From CAZLDI01 sp964558415 (GTDB taxonomy: Bacteria; Chloroflexota; Dehalococcoidia; SM23-28-2; RBG-16-64-32): a stretch of 64,000 nucleotides of DNA. Shown piece after piece: positions 31,816 to 39,639 of the stretch; within the stretch, counting starts at the first letter, position 1; the number at the start of each line of letters is the position of its first letter. The stretch covers positions 124,001 through 188,000 of the forward strand of contig CAZLDI010000003.1 in the NCBI GenBank assembly GCA_964558415.1. Reading direction: 5' to 3'. The translations under genes and the position numbers were made by a program. The notes beneath the pieces were generated by a model, which did no database searches, was not told the DNA's origin, and worked only from the letters and a program-made list of their open reading frames with translations.

Positions 31816-32616
31816 CTACTCCCCCTTCAGGCTGTCCAGGCTGGGCACGCCCACGATGTTGTAGCCGGCGTCAACGTAGTGAATCTCGCCGGTCACTCCG
31901 GCCGCCAGATCAGAGCAGAGGTAGACCGCCGAATTGCCTATTTCGTCGATCCCCACGTTGCGTTTGAGCGGCGCTATCTCCCGGAAGCGGGAGTGCAGCG
32001 ACTTGAAGCCGGTGACGCCCGCGGCGGAGAGCGTGCGCACCGGGCCCGCGGAGATCGCGTTAACACGGATGCTCTTCTCGTGGGCGCCCAGGTCCTGGGC
32101 CAGGTAGCGCACGCTGGCCTCCAGCGCAGCCTTCGCGACACCCATGACGTTGTAGCTCGGGACCGCGCGTACGGAGCCGAGATACGTCATCGTGAGTATC
32201 GAGCCTCCGGGGCGCATCAGCGGGAGCGCGGTGCGCGTCAGGGCGGCGAGCGAGTAGACGCTGATATCCATCGCCAGGTGGAACCCCGAGCGAGAGGTGT
32301 CGTAGAATGCCCCCGCCAGGTCCTCACGCTCGGCGAAGGCGATCGAGTGCACCAGGACGTCTATCTCGCCGAACGCGCTGCGAGCCTTCTCCATGACGAT
32401 CGCGATGTCATCGTCGTTCGAGACGTCGCACGGCTCGACAAACGTCGCGCCGACGGATGCCGCGAGCGGGCGGACGCGCCGCTCCAGCGCCTCGCCGGCG
32501 TAGCTGAAGCCCAGCGTGGCGCCTTCCCGGGCGAACGCCTGCGCGATACCCCAGGCGATGCTGTGGTCGTTCGCGACCCCGAAGATGAGGGCGGTCTTAC
32601 CGCTCAGCAGTCCCAT
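31816..32616 (-). CDS. fabI: Enoyl-[acyl-carrier-protein] reductase (NADH)
   Basis: Reduces enoyl-ACP in the last step of each type II fatty-acid elongation round. N-terminal MGLLSGKTALIFGVANDHSIAWGIA is typical of FabI. The catalytic Y-x6-K is in YNVMGVAKAALEAS, and the C-terminus has AGPVRTLSAAGVTGF and GEIHYVDAGYNI. ATG at 32616 (266 residues) is chosen; it overlaps the CoA-transferase gene by 20 bases. Longer in-frame sequence upstream is arginine-rich and not FabI-like. Confidence 0.95.
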   Translation of the reverse strand: MGLLSGKTALIFGVANDHSIAWGIAQAFAREGATLGFSYAGEALERRVRPLAASVGATFVEPCDVSNDDDIAIVMEKARSAFGEIDVLVHSIAFAEREDLAGAFYDTSRSGFHLAMDISVYSLAALTRTALPLMRPGGSILTMTYLGSVRAVPSYNVMGVAKAALEASVRYLAQDLGAHEKSIRVNAISAGPVRTLSAAGVTGFKSLHSRFREIAPLKRNVGIDEIGNSAVYLCSDLAAGVTGEIHYVDAGYNIVGVPSLDSLKGE

Positions 32617-33862
32617 GCGCCACTTCCTTGCTGTCGCTCCCGACTCCGATGATCCCCTGCTCGCGCAGCTGCGATATATCGTCCCAGGTATAACCTGCCT
32701 GCAGCAGCACCTCTTCCGTGTGCTGGCCGAACTCCGGCGCCGGCGTGCGAATGATTCCGGGCGTGGCGCTGAGGTGCGGGGCCGGCGCAACGATGGGCAA
32801 CGACCCGTGTGTTGGGTGCTCGAGCGTGGTCAGCATGCCGTTGCCAACGACTTGCTCGTCGGCCGCGAGGTCGCTGTAGTCCTGGACGATTTCGGCGAGC
32901 AGGTCGCGACCGCGAAAGAGGTCGAGCCACTCCGCGGCGGGCCTGGCAAGGAAGAGCTGATCCAGCTTCGCGATAAGTTCCATCAACTCGACAGCGTGAT
33001 GACGCAGCCAGCCGACGCTCATCTCCTCCGGGCCCAGCAGCTCTCCCGTGGCCTTGTGCATCACCTCGCGGAACGCCGGCCAGTGCCGCCCAACCTGCGC
33101 CATGCCGAGCATGAGCCATCTCCCGTCCTTCGCCTTGTAGTGGTTCCAGGTGGGGCTGGTGAGTTTTCGCGGGATCCGCGGGACCGGGGAGCCGGCATAA
33201 GTGCCGGTCATCAGGTAGCTCGAGATGTTGAACGCCTGCAACGCGATCTGCCCCTGAAGCAGCGAGCCGTTGACCATCTGCGCCTCGCCCGTGCGCTCGC
33301 GATGGAATAGCGCAACCGCGATGCCGTAAGCGAGCAAGAAGGCGCTCACCTGATCCGCCATACCGCCAAACGTGCGCGTAGGGGGCGCGTCCGGCTCCCC
33401 GGTCACGCTCATCAGGCCTCCGCGCGCCTGCGCCAGCGGGTCCAGCGCGGGCCGCTGCGCGTCCGGTCCGTCAAGACCGAATCCCGACGCCGCGCAGTAG
33501 ATGACGTGATCGTTGACCGCGCGCAGTGCGTCATAGCCGATACCCAGCCTGTCCGCAACGCCCGCGCGAAAGTTCTGTACCACAATGTCGGCATCCTTCA
33601 CGAGACGGTAGAACACCTGAAGGCCCGCTTCACTCTTGAGGTCAAGCACTATCGCCCGCTTGTTGCGGTTGTGCGTCTCAAAGTAGGCGTTGGGGCCGCC
33701 CTGTCCCACTTCGAACCGCACCAGTGAGCGCCCCGGGTCCGGCGAGTCCGGGCCCTCTATCTTGATGACGTCCGCCCCCCAGTCGCCCAGCATGGCGGTC
33801 GCCATTGGCCCCTGTTGCCAGATCGTGAGGTCCAGGACGCGGATGCCGTCGAAGGCGGTCAT
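32597..33862 (-). CDS. CaiB/BaiF family (class III) CoA-transferase
   Basis: Transfers CoA between acyl-CoA and carboxylic acids. Typical opening FDGIRVLDLTIWQQGPMATAMLGDWGADVIKIE, then FRAGVADRLGIGYDALRAVN, and the Asp-containing region FGGMADQVSAFLL that should hold the catalytic Asp. ATG 33862 is preferred over an upstream ATG at 33895 because family members begin at this MTAFDG. It overlaps the TGA of a toxin remnant at its start and fabI at its end. 421 residues. Substrate unknown. Confidence 0.9.
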   Translation of the reverse strand: MTAFDGIRVLDLTIWQQGPMATAMLGDWGADVIKIEGPDSPDPGRSLVRFEVGQGGPNAYFETHNRNKRAIVLDLKSEAGLQVFYRLVKDADIVVQNFRAGVADRLGIGYDALRAVNDHVIYCAASGFGLDGPDAQRPALDPLAQARGGLMSVTGEPDAPPTRTFGGMADQVSAFLLAYGIAVALFHRERTGEAQMVNGSLLQGQIALQAFNISSYLMTGTYAGSPVPRIPRKLTSPTWNHYKAKDGRWLMLGMAQVGRHWPAFREVMHKATGELLGPEEMSVGWLRHHAVELMELIAKLDQLFLARPAAEWLDLFRGRDLLAEIVQDYSDLAADEQVVGNGMLTTLEHPTHGSLPIVAPAPHLSATPGIIRTPAPEFGQHTEEVLLQAGYTWDDISQLREQGIIGVGSDSKEVAHGTAER

Positions 33863-33951
33863 AATGCGTCGCCCGACTGAATGTTTCCGAGCCATTCCAC
33901 GAAAGACATCGATTCTCTTGCTGTTTCCCAGAGCCGTCTGTCCGCGGTCAC
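33859..33951 (-). pseudogene. C-terminal remnant of a VapC-type PIN toxin
   Basis: A 30-codon frame opens with GTG at 33951, overlapping the stop of the HTH gene (GTGA), and reads TADRRLWETARE...FVEWLGNI. This is the usual end of VapC PIN proteins (TADxR and FVxWLG). The first ~100 residues with the acidic active site are missing, so the toxin is dead. Its stop overlaps the CoA-transferase ATG. Confidence 0.6.
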
Positions 33952-34282
33952 GAGTGTTCCCTCCTGCCGCATTCGACTAGTTCCGTCGTGGTGATATCGA
34001 GTGCGCTCATAGCATCACGCCTGCTGAGAATTCGATTTACGGATTCCCGCCGTTGCTCGAGTTCGAGCGCAGTCGGTCTTAGCAGCCTGACTCGAAGCGC
34101 ATCAAGTCCACTCAGAGAGCCCGGTTCGGGCTGCATGAACTCTGCCAGGTCCTCTTCGGTTATCCGGATTCGGCGGCCCACGCGCTGAGCCATCAGGCGT
34201 CCCGAGCTGATATGCCGTCGGACGGTGGTCCTGTGCAATCGGAGCCTGTCGGCGACCTCACCACTGTGAGCAAGTTACTCAT
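33948..34282 (-). pseudogene. Excisionase/AlpA-type HTH antitoxin, frameshifted near start
   Basis: The DNA-binding text EVADRLRLHRTTVRRHISSGRL and GRRIRITEEDLAEFM is a canonical excisionase-family HTH, as in many VapC-partner antitoxins. The natural start MSNLLTV lies in another frame from ATG 34282. One lost base near 34259-34262 explains the break, and an in-frame stop blocks any upstream ATG in the HTH frame. A 96-residue product from TTG 34238 remains possible, but it would lack the first helix. Confidence 0.65.
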
Positions 34283-34330
34283 GCGATGATGATACTTGAA
34301 GTGAGATGAGGTAGCAGTAGATGACCTGTG

Positions 34331-35137
34331 TTAGCTTGAACGCGCATCGAGTCCCCTGATGTTCGCCACCACCAATGGCAGCGCCTCCCCCGCGGGTGCC
34401 CGCAGCACCACGTCGCACATCGCGGTTAGCGGCGTTTCGTTCGGATTGACTTCGATGAGAGCGCCCCCGGCGCGGCGCACGTCCTGAGGGAACTGCGCGG
34501 CGGGATAGACAACGGCGCTGGTGCCGATCAGTAGCATGCAGTCGCAGAGGCTGGTCTGCTCGATACACTCCTGAAGGGCGTCGCGCGGTATAGGCTCGCC
34601 GAACATCACGGTGTCCCCCTTCACCGTCCCGCCGCAGTCCGGGCAGTGTGGCGGCAGGTCGTCCAGCGAGAACGCCTCGAGGTCCCAGCGCCTGCTGCAC
34701 TGAATGCAGCGCACCTTCGTGCGATTGCCGTGGATCTCGGTGATCGCCTGGCTGCCGGCGATCTGGTGCAGGTTGTCGATGTTCTGGGTGATGATGTGTT
34801 TCAGATGCCCCGCCTCCTCCATCGCCCGCAGCGCGAAGTGCCCCTCGTTCGGCACGGCCGAGTCCAGCGCGTCCACCAGCTCGCGGTACTGCGAGCTCCT
34901 GCTGATGCGCTCGTGCCACCACGTCGCCGGGTCTTGCAAGAACCGCTCGTAGCCGTTCATGTCGGGCTCGCCGTACTTCGTCCACAGCCCGCCCTCCCCG
35001 CGGAATGTCGGCACGCCGCTCTCCACCGAGAGTCCGGCGCCCACGAGCGCGACGACATGTCGCGCGCCCGCGATCATCCGCGCCGCCGCTTCTATCGAGC
35101 CTTCGAGGTTGGACTCGGGGGAGCTCACGTCGCCCAA
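34331..35137 (-). CDS. NAD-dependent deacylase, Sir2 family
   Basis: Sirtuin that removes acyl groups from lysine using NAD. GAGLSVESGVPTFRG (about residues 33-47) binds NAD; TQNIDNLH and EIHGN carry the conserved Asn/Asp and catalytic His. The zinc knuckles are CIQC and CPDC. LLIGTSAVVYPAAQFP and IEVNPNETPL are C-terminal NAD contacts. 268 residues. The start at 35137 lies 53 bases from the divergent thiD gene. Confidence 0.94.
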   Translation of the reverse strand: MGDVSSPESNLEGSIEAAARMIAGARHVVALVGAGLSVESGVPTFRGEGGLWTKYGEPDMNGYERFLQDPATWWHERISRSSQYRELVDALDSAVPNEGHFALRAMEEAGHLKHIITQNIDNLHQIAGSQAITEIHGNRTKVRCIQCSRRWDLEAFSLDDLPPHCPDCGGTVKGDTVMFGEPIPRDALQECIEQTSLCDCMLLIGTSAVVYPAAQFPQDVRRAGGALIEVNPNETPLTAMCDVVLRAPAGEALPLVVANIRGLDARSS

Positions 35138-35190
35138 TTATATCTCTAAACTTGACCCACCGGGGCGCCGCTTCTTACCGTTGCCTTGTC

Positions 35191-36000
35191 ATGCCAAGCG
35201 TACTGATCATCGCCGGCTCCGACTCGAGCGCCGGTGCGGGCATCCAGGCGGATCTGAAGACCTGCGCCGCCCTCGGCGTTTACGCGACGACCGTGATCAC
35301 CGCGCTCACTGCCCAAAACACACTCAGTGTCACCGCCGTGCACGAGACGCCTCCGGAGATCGTCGCCGCGCAGATCGACGCTGTCGCCAGCGATATCCCG
35401 CTCGACGCCGTGAAGACCGGCATGCTTTCGAGCGCGCCCATCATCGACGTGGTCGCCGCCAAACTGAGGGAGCATGGGTTGGGGAACGTCGTCGTCGACC
35501 CGGTGATGGTCGCCAAGAGCGGCGACCGCTTACTGCGCGAGGACGCCGTGCACGCGCTTGTGGAGTTACTGTTACCGCTGGCGGACGTGCTCACGCCCAA
35601 CGTGCCGGAGGCGGAGGTCCTGGTGGGGCGGGCGCTCGCGACGGACGCAGACCTGCGCGCGGCCGCGCGGGAGATACATGCGATGGGGGCGCGGAACGTC
35701 GTGATGAAGGGCGGTCACCGCGAGGGCGGCAGAGTCGTCGACCTGCTCTATGACGGCCACGAGTTCCACGAGTTCTCGTCGCCCCGAGTGGACACGACGA
35801 GCACCCATGGCACCGGCTGCACCTTCGCCTCCGCCATCGCCTCCTACCTGGCGCGAGGCGAATCGGTCGCTGAGGCAGTGCGCCTGGCGAAAGAGTACGT
35901 GACGGGGGCGCTGCGTCAGGCATATCCCATCGGCCGCGGCCACGGACCGGTGAACCACTTCTGGCGGTGGACGGAGCCGGGAGCAACGCACGACGACTGA
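35191..36000 (+). CDS. thiD: Hydroxymethylpyrimidine/phosphomethylpyrimidine kinase
   Basis: Phosphorylates HMP and HMP-P for thiamine synthesis. Ribokinase fold: SVLIIAGSDSSAGAGIQADLKT at the N-terminus, VVVDPVMVAKSGDRLL in the middle, and the anion-hole motif STHGTGCTFASAIAS near the C-terminus. ATG at 35191 is preferred over longer in-frame sequence that is arginine-rich and overlaps the sirtuin promoter side. 269 residues. First gene of the thiamine block, lying outside the TPP riboswitch. Confidence 0.95.
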   Translation: MPSVLIIAGSDSSAGAGIQADLKTCAALGVYATTVITALTAQNTLSVTAVHETPPEIVAAQIDAVASDIPLDAVKTGMLSSAPIIDVVAAKLREHGLGNVVVDPVMVAKSGDRLLREDAVHALVELLLPLADVLTPNVPEAEVLVGRALATDADLRAAAREIHAMGARNVVMKGGHREGGRVVDLLYDGHEFHEFSSPRVDTTSTHGTGCTFASAIASYLARGESVAEAVRLAKEYVTGALRQAYPIGRGHGPVNHFWRWTEPGATHDD

Positions 36001-36102
36001 AGCAGCGACGGTCGGTGCCGGCCGGCGGCGCGGTCAGCGGGTCGAGATCGCGACCGACGATAATATGGGGCGTACGGACGACGGCTCAGCCGCGCCCTCT
36101 GG

Positions 36103-36207
36103 CTACGGTAGGTTCTTCGCCAGCTCCGACCACTCGCTGGTCAGGATAATGGCCGCCGCCGCGAACGCGATTACCGTCAGCGCTGTCGCCACCAGTGTCC
36201 CGAACAT
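36103..36207 (-). CDS. Candidate 34-aa single-pass membrane peptide
   Basis: ATG at 36207 follows GGGGAGG at good spacing. The product starts MFGTLVATALTVIAFAAAA and continues IILTSEWSELAKNLP: one hydrophobic helix with a short charged tail. This layout is common in real bacterial small membrane proteins. No homologue recalled; it lies antisense-oriented between thiD and the TPP riboswitch. Confidence 0.5.
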   Translation of the reverse strand: MFGTLVATALTVIAFAAAAIILTSEWSELAKNLP

Positions 36208-36345
36208 ATTCTACCTCCCCTTCATCCAATGTCCGCCCGCCGACGCAGCCGGTCAATAAGCTGTTAAACACACAGGGTGAACGTTCGGTGAACTTCGCGG
36301 CGTTGACCCGCTCGTGCTCCGCTGCTACTCTGAGGCTGGATCTAA

Positions 36346-36454
36346 AAGCGGGAGCTCGGGTATCCGCCCCAGGCGGAAGGCCGGGCTGAGAGGCCCCGAC
36401 CGTTCGGGGCGACCGCCGAACCTGATCTGGGTAATGCCAGCGAAGGGAGCGCTT
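36346..36454 (+). ncRNA. TPP riboswitch (THI element)
   Basis: Conserved blocks GGGCTGAGAGG, GACCG...CCGAACCTGATCTGG and GTAATGCCAGCGAAGGGAG are present in order. It is followed within 25 bases by a terminator hairpin and then the cytX-thiG-tenI-thiS-thiO genes, which it should switch off when thiamine pyrophosphate is abundant. Confidence 0.95.
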
Positions 36455-36474
36455 ATGAGACACCTACGCCGCCG

Positions 36475-36498
36475 GCGCCGCCCAGCGGCGCTTTTCTT
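36475..36498 (+). terminator. Terminator of the TPP riboswitch
   Basis: GCGCCGC-CCA-GCGGCGC followed by TTTTCTTT. It ends about 10 bases before the GTG of the transporter gene. Confidence 0.8.
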
Positions 36499-36507
36499 TA
36501 GAGTGCT

Positions 36508-37935
36508 GTGCGCCACGTAGTCTCGGCGCTGTCCGTCAGGGCTCCGGCAGACTCGGACGTCCGTCCGGTGCCCGAGGACCGGCGCACATTGCGGGGGTTC
36601 GACCTCGCCGTTCTCTGGGGCGATCTCGCCGTCAGCCTGCTTGTCATGGTGGCCGGTAGCCTGCTCGTGCCCGGTCTCGGAACGCGCGAGGCGTTGCTGG
36701 TGATAGTCGTTGGTACCGCGTTCGGCACCGTGCTGCTCGCCCTCGCGGGGATGGTCGGCAGCGATACCGGCGTCCCGAGCATGGTGGGGCTGCGCGCGGC
36801 CCTGGGCGTCCGCGGCTCCTATCTCTCGTCGGGTCTGAACATCGTGCAACTGGTGGGCTGGGCGGCGCTGGAGATCATCATCATGGCGCAGGCGGCGCGC
36901 GCTCTCAGTGACGAGTACTTCGGGTTCTCCGGCTACTACCTCTGGCTGCTGTTCTTCGGCTTCGTCGGGATGCTGATGGCGGTGGGCGGACCCGTGGTTG
37001 TGGTGCGGCAGTGGATGCAGAAGTTCGGCGTTTGGGTGGTGATCGCGGCGTCCGCCTGGCTGACGTACCACCTGTTCGACGCCTACGATGTCGGCGAGAT
37101 CTGGCGGCGCAAGGGCGAGGGCGGCTTCCCCAACTTCTTCCAGGGGGTCGACCTTGTAGTCGCGCTGCCGGTCTCGTGGCTGCCTCTGGTCTGCGACTAC
37201 AGTCGCTACGCGCGTCGCGGGGCATCGGCAGCCCTCGGGACGTACATCGGCTACGGCATCGCCAACGCCTGGTTCTTCGTGCTGGGGATGCTCTACGTGC
37301 AGGCGCTGCAGGCCAATCCCGGCACCTTCATCGATGCGCTCGTCACGATGCTGCTGCCGCTCGCGGCCGGGTGGCTTGCGCTGATGGTGCTGCTGGTCGG
37401 CGAGACAGACGAGGCGTTCGCGAACATCTACTCGACGGCGGTCTCGATCCAGAACCTCGTCCCGCGCCTGACGCAGGAAGTACTCGCGGTTGGCGTGGGG
37501 ATCGCGGCGATCATCGTGGCGATGAGCATCGACCTGGTGCAATATGAGAGCTTCCTGCTGCTGATCGGCGGCGTCTTCGTGCCACTGTTCGGCGTCTTCA
37601 TCGCCGACTACTTCGTCGTGCGCGGGCGCCGGTATTTGCTGGATGACCTCTACGGCGATTCCGGCGCCTACTGGTACACGGGCGGCGCCAGCGCCCTGGG
37701 CATCGGCGTCTGGTTAGTTGGCTTCTTCGTGTACGCCGTCGCAGCGCAGCCGCCGTGGCTGCTGGACAACGCGGACTTCGTGTCGTGGGCACCGGGCTGG
37801 ATGACCCACCTGGGCGGCACCCTGCCGGCGTTCGCCTTCAGCTTCGGCGCGTACTGGGCCGGAGCCCGGTTCTTGCCCGGGTTCGGCGCCTCAGCGACGG
37901 GGCCGAGGATAGCCGCGGCGGAAGCGGTAGAATGA
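36508..37935 (+). CDS. cytX: NCS1-family transporter, probable HMP transporter CytX
   Basis: Twelve-helix nucleobase:cation symporter-1 family permease. Position directly behind a TPP riboswitch and before thiG points to hydroxymethylpyrimidine uptake (CytX). Seen: RTLRGFDLAVLWGDLAVSLLVMVAG, a Pro/Gly-rich first re-entrant segment, FYLWL-type helices and VPLFGVFIADYFVVR near the C-terminus. Start GTG 36508 leaves little room for a ribosome-binding site after the terminator; GTG 36574 is an alternative. 475 residues; stop overlaps an ATG (ATGA). Confidence 0.87.
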   Translation: MRHVVSALSVRAPADSDVRPVPEDRRTLRGFDLAVLWGDLAVSLLVMVAGSLLVPGLGTREALLVIVVGTAFGTVLLALAGMVGSDTGVPSMVGLRAALGVRGSYLSSGLNIVQLVGWAALEIIIMAQAARALSDEYFGFSGYYLWLLFFGFVGMLMAVGGPVVVVRQWMQKFGVWVVIAASAWLTYHLFDAYDVGEIWRRKGEGGFPNFFQGVDLVVALPVSWLPLVCDYSRYARRGASAALGTYIGYGIANAWFFVLGMLYVQALQANPGTFIDALVTMLLPLAAGWLALMVLLVGETDEAFANIYSTAVSIQNLVPRLTQEVLAVGVGIAAIIVAMSIDLVQYESFLLLIGGVFVPLFGVFIADYFVVRGRRYLLDDLYGDSGAYWYTGGASALGIGVWLVGFFVYAVAAQPPWLLDNADFVSWAPGWMTHLGGTLPAFAFSFGAYWAGARFLPGFGASATGPRIAAAEAVE

Positions 37936-37961
37936 TGGGGCGCAGAAGCGCGGGTGAGGCG

Positions 37962-38747
37962 ATGATGGCAGAAGATACTCTTACGATAGCGGGAAAGCCC
38001 TTTCGATCGCGGCTGATCGTCGGCACGGGCAGGTACCGGACGCTGGAGGAGATGCGCGATGCGATAGACGCGTCCGGAGCGGAGATGGTCACGGTGGCGA
38101 TCCGCCGCCTCCCCCTGGACCGGCCGGATGAACCGAACCTGATGGACTACCTGGACTGGGAGCGCTACACGGTTCTCCCGAACACCGCCGGTTGTAAGAC
38201 TGCGGATGAGGCGGTGTTCACGGCCCGCCTGGCGCGCGAGCTGACGGGAAGCAGTTGGGTGAAGCTGGAAGTGATCCCGGACCCAAAGTACCTGCTGCCG
38301 GACCCCGTGGCGACCCTTGAGGCGGCGGAGATTCTCATCGCCGACGACTTCGTCGTCCTGCCGTATATCCACGCCGACCCAGTCCTCGCGCGCCGGCTCG
38401 AGGGGATCGGCTGCGCGACGGTGATGCCGCTTGGCTCCCCCATCGGCTCCGGCCGTGGCATCTTCACCCGCGAGGAGATCGAGATCATAATAGAGAACGC
38501 GACGGTCCCCGTGGTCGTGGACGCCGGTCTCGGCGCGCCTTCGGACGCCTCGCTGGCGCTGGAGATCGGCGCCGACGCGGTGCTCGTGAACACGGCGATC
38601 GCGCAGGCAAGGGACCCGGTCGGTATGGCGCGGGCGTTCGCATTGGGTGTGGAGGCTGGCCGCGCGGCGTACCTCGCCGGGCGCATCGCAGCGAAGCAAC
38701 TCGCGGAGGCATCGAGCCCGACAGAAGGCGTCGCGCGCCCCGCCTGA
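37962..38747 (+). CDS. thiG: Thiazole synthase
   Basis: Forms the thiazole phosphate of thiamine from DXP, dehydroglycine and ThiS thiocarboxylate. TIM-barrel features: FRSRLIVGTGRY, LPNTAGCKTADEAVFTARLA, the Schiff-base Lys in SSWVKLEVI, CATVMPLGSPIGSGRG, and PVVVDAGLGAPSDASLALE. ATG 37962 behind GGTGAGG gives the family-like N-terminus MMAEDTLTIAGK; ATG 37932, which overlaps cytX, would add ten residues. Overlaps the next gene by one base. Confidence 0.94.
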   Translation: MMAEDTLTIAGKPFRSRLIVGTGRYRTLEEMRDAIDASGAEMVTVAIRRLPLDRPDEPNLMDYLDWERYTVLPNTAGCKTADEAVFTARLARELTGSSWVKLEVIPDPKYLLPDPVATLEAAEILIADDFVVLPYIHADPVLARRLEGIGCATVMPLGSPIGSGRGIFTREEIEIIIENATVPVVVDAGLGAPSDASLALEIGADAVLVNTAIAQARDPVGMARAFALGVEAGRAAYLAGRIAAKQLAEASSPTEGVARPA

Positions 38748-39430
38748 TGGCGCAACTCGATGGGGCGCCGGGCGTCCACGCTACGCCGTATGCGCGTCTC
38801 CCCCTGCCCTGCCTCATGTTGGTCACGGACCGCAAGGCTTGCGCTGGCGTAGACAACCTCGTTCAAGCCGTCGTCGCCGCGATCGAAGGCGGCGTGAATG
38901 CGGTTCAACTGCGCGAAAAAGACCTTTGCTCGGCGGAATCGCTGACGCTCGCCCGGCGTATGCGTAAGCTCACGGCTGGTCGTGCGCTGCTTCTCGTGAA
39001 CGGTTCGCTCGAGGTAGCGCTGGCGGCTGGTGCGGACGGCGTGCACCTCCCAGAAGGCGTCGCGTTTCCGGATCGCCCTTCGCGGCCCTTTCTCGTCGGG
39101 CGTTCCGTGCATTCCGTTGAAGCGGCGAAAGCAGCCTGGGCGGAGTGTAGCGACTACCTGATCGCCGGTCCGGTGTACCGGACAGCGTCGCACCGAGGAT
39201 CGGCGGCGGCGGGCGTGCGACTCGTCGAAGCGATCAGCGCAGCGGTTGCCGTGCCGGTGATCGCCATTGGAGGGATCACGGCGGAGCGTGTCGCAGACGT
39301 AATTCGCGCCGGAGCGAGCGGCGCGGCCGTGATCTCGGCCCTGCTCCGCGCCGATTCCCCGCGGGACGCCGCTCGCGAGCTGAGTGAGGCGCTCCACGGT
39401 TCGTTCGTCCTCAGGGATGAGCGAGAGTGA
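38747..39430 (+). CDS. ThiE/TenI family protein, probably thiazole tautomerase TenI
   Basis: Thiamine-phosphate-synthase fold. VQLREKDL and AAGADGVHLPEG are conserved. However, the ThiE Asn-Asp pair reads NG (LLVNGSLEVAL), and the pyrophosphate-binding PT-x-TK motif reads VYRTASHRG. A genuine ThiE-type gene (40730) also exists in the block. Together these favour the TenI role, aromatising the thiazole made by ThiG, although true ThiE activity is not excluded. 227 residues, translationally coupled to thiG and thiS. Confidence 0.75.
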   Translation: MAQLDGAPGVHATPYARLPLPCLMLVTDRKACAGVDNLVQAVVAAIEGGVNAVQLREKDLCSAESLTLARRMRKLTAGRALLLVNGSLEVALAAGADGVHLPEGVAFPDRPSRPFLVGRSVHSVEAAKAAWAECSDYLIAGPVYRTASHRGSAAAGVRLVEAISAAVAVPVIAIGGITAERVADVIRAGASGAAVISALLRADSPRDAARELSEALHGSFVLRDERE

Positions 39431-39639
39431 TCACGATCACGCTCAATGGAAAGCCGAAAGAATTGAGTGGTTCACACACGGTGGCGACTCTGCTAGACTC
39501 ACTCAACATAAACTCCATGCAAGTGGCGGTGGCGGTCAACGGTGAGGTCGTGCGACGCAGGGATTGGCCGGAGGTGGTAATCACGGATAACGACGCAGTT
39601 GAGATAGTACGCGCTGTCGGCGGCGGGGCCGTGGTTTGA
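39427..39639 (+). CDS. thiS: Sulfur carrier protein ThiS, with C-terminal extension
   Basis: Ubiquitin-like sulfur carrier whose C-terminal Gly-Gly is thiocarboxylated and donates sulfur to ThiG. ITLNGKPKEL and VAVAVNGEVVRRRDW are typical. The end reads RAVGGGAVV, so three residues follow the glycine run that normally terminates the protein. They would need removal before activation. 70 residues; starts 4 bases before the end of the preceding gene and its stop overlaps thiO (TTGA). Confidence 0.9.
   Translation: MITITLNGKPKELSGSHTVATLLDSLNINSMQVAVAVNGEVVRRRDWPEVVITDNDAVEIVRAVGGGAVV

Noticed and set aside
36325..37542. A 405-codon minus-strand frame opposite cytX and the TPP riboswitch
   Set aside because: Composition is dominated by His, Arg, Gln and Asp, with no recognisable motif, and it runs across a well-supported riboswitch.
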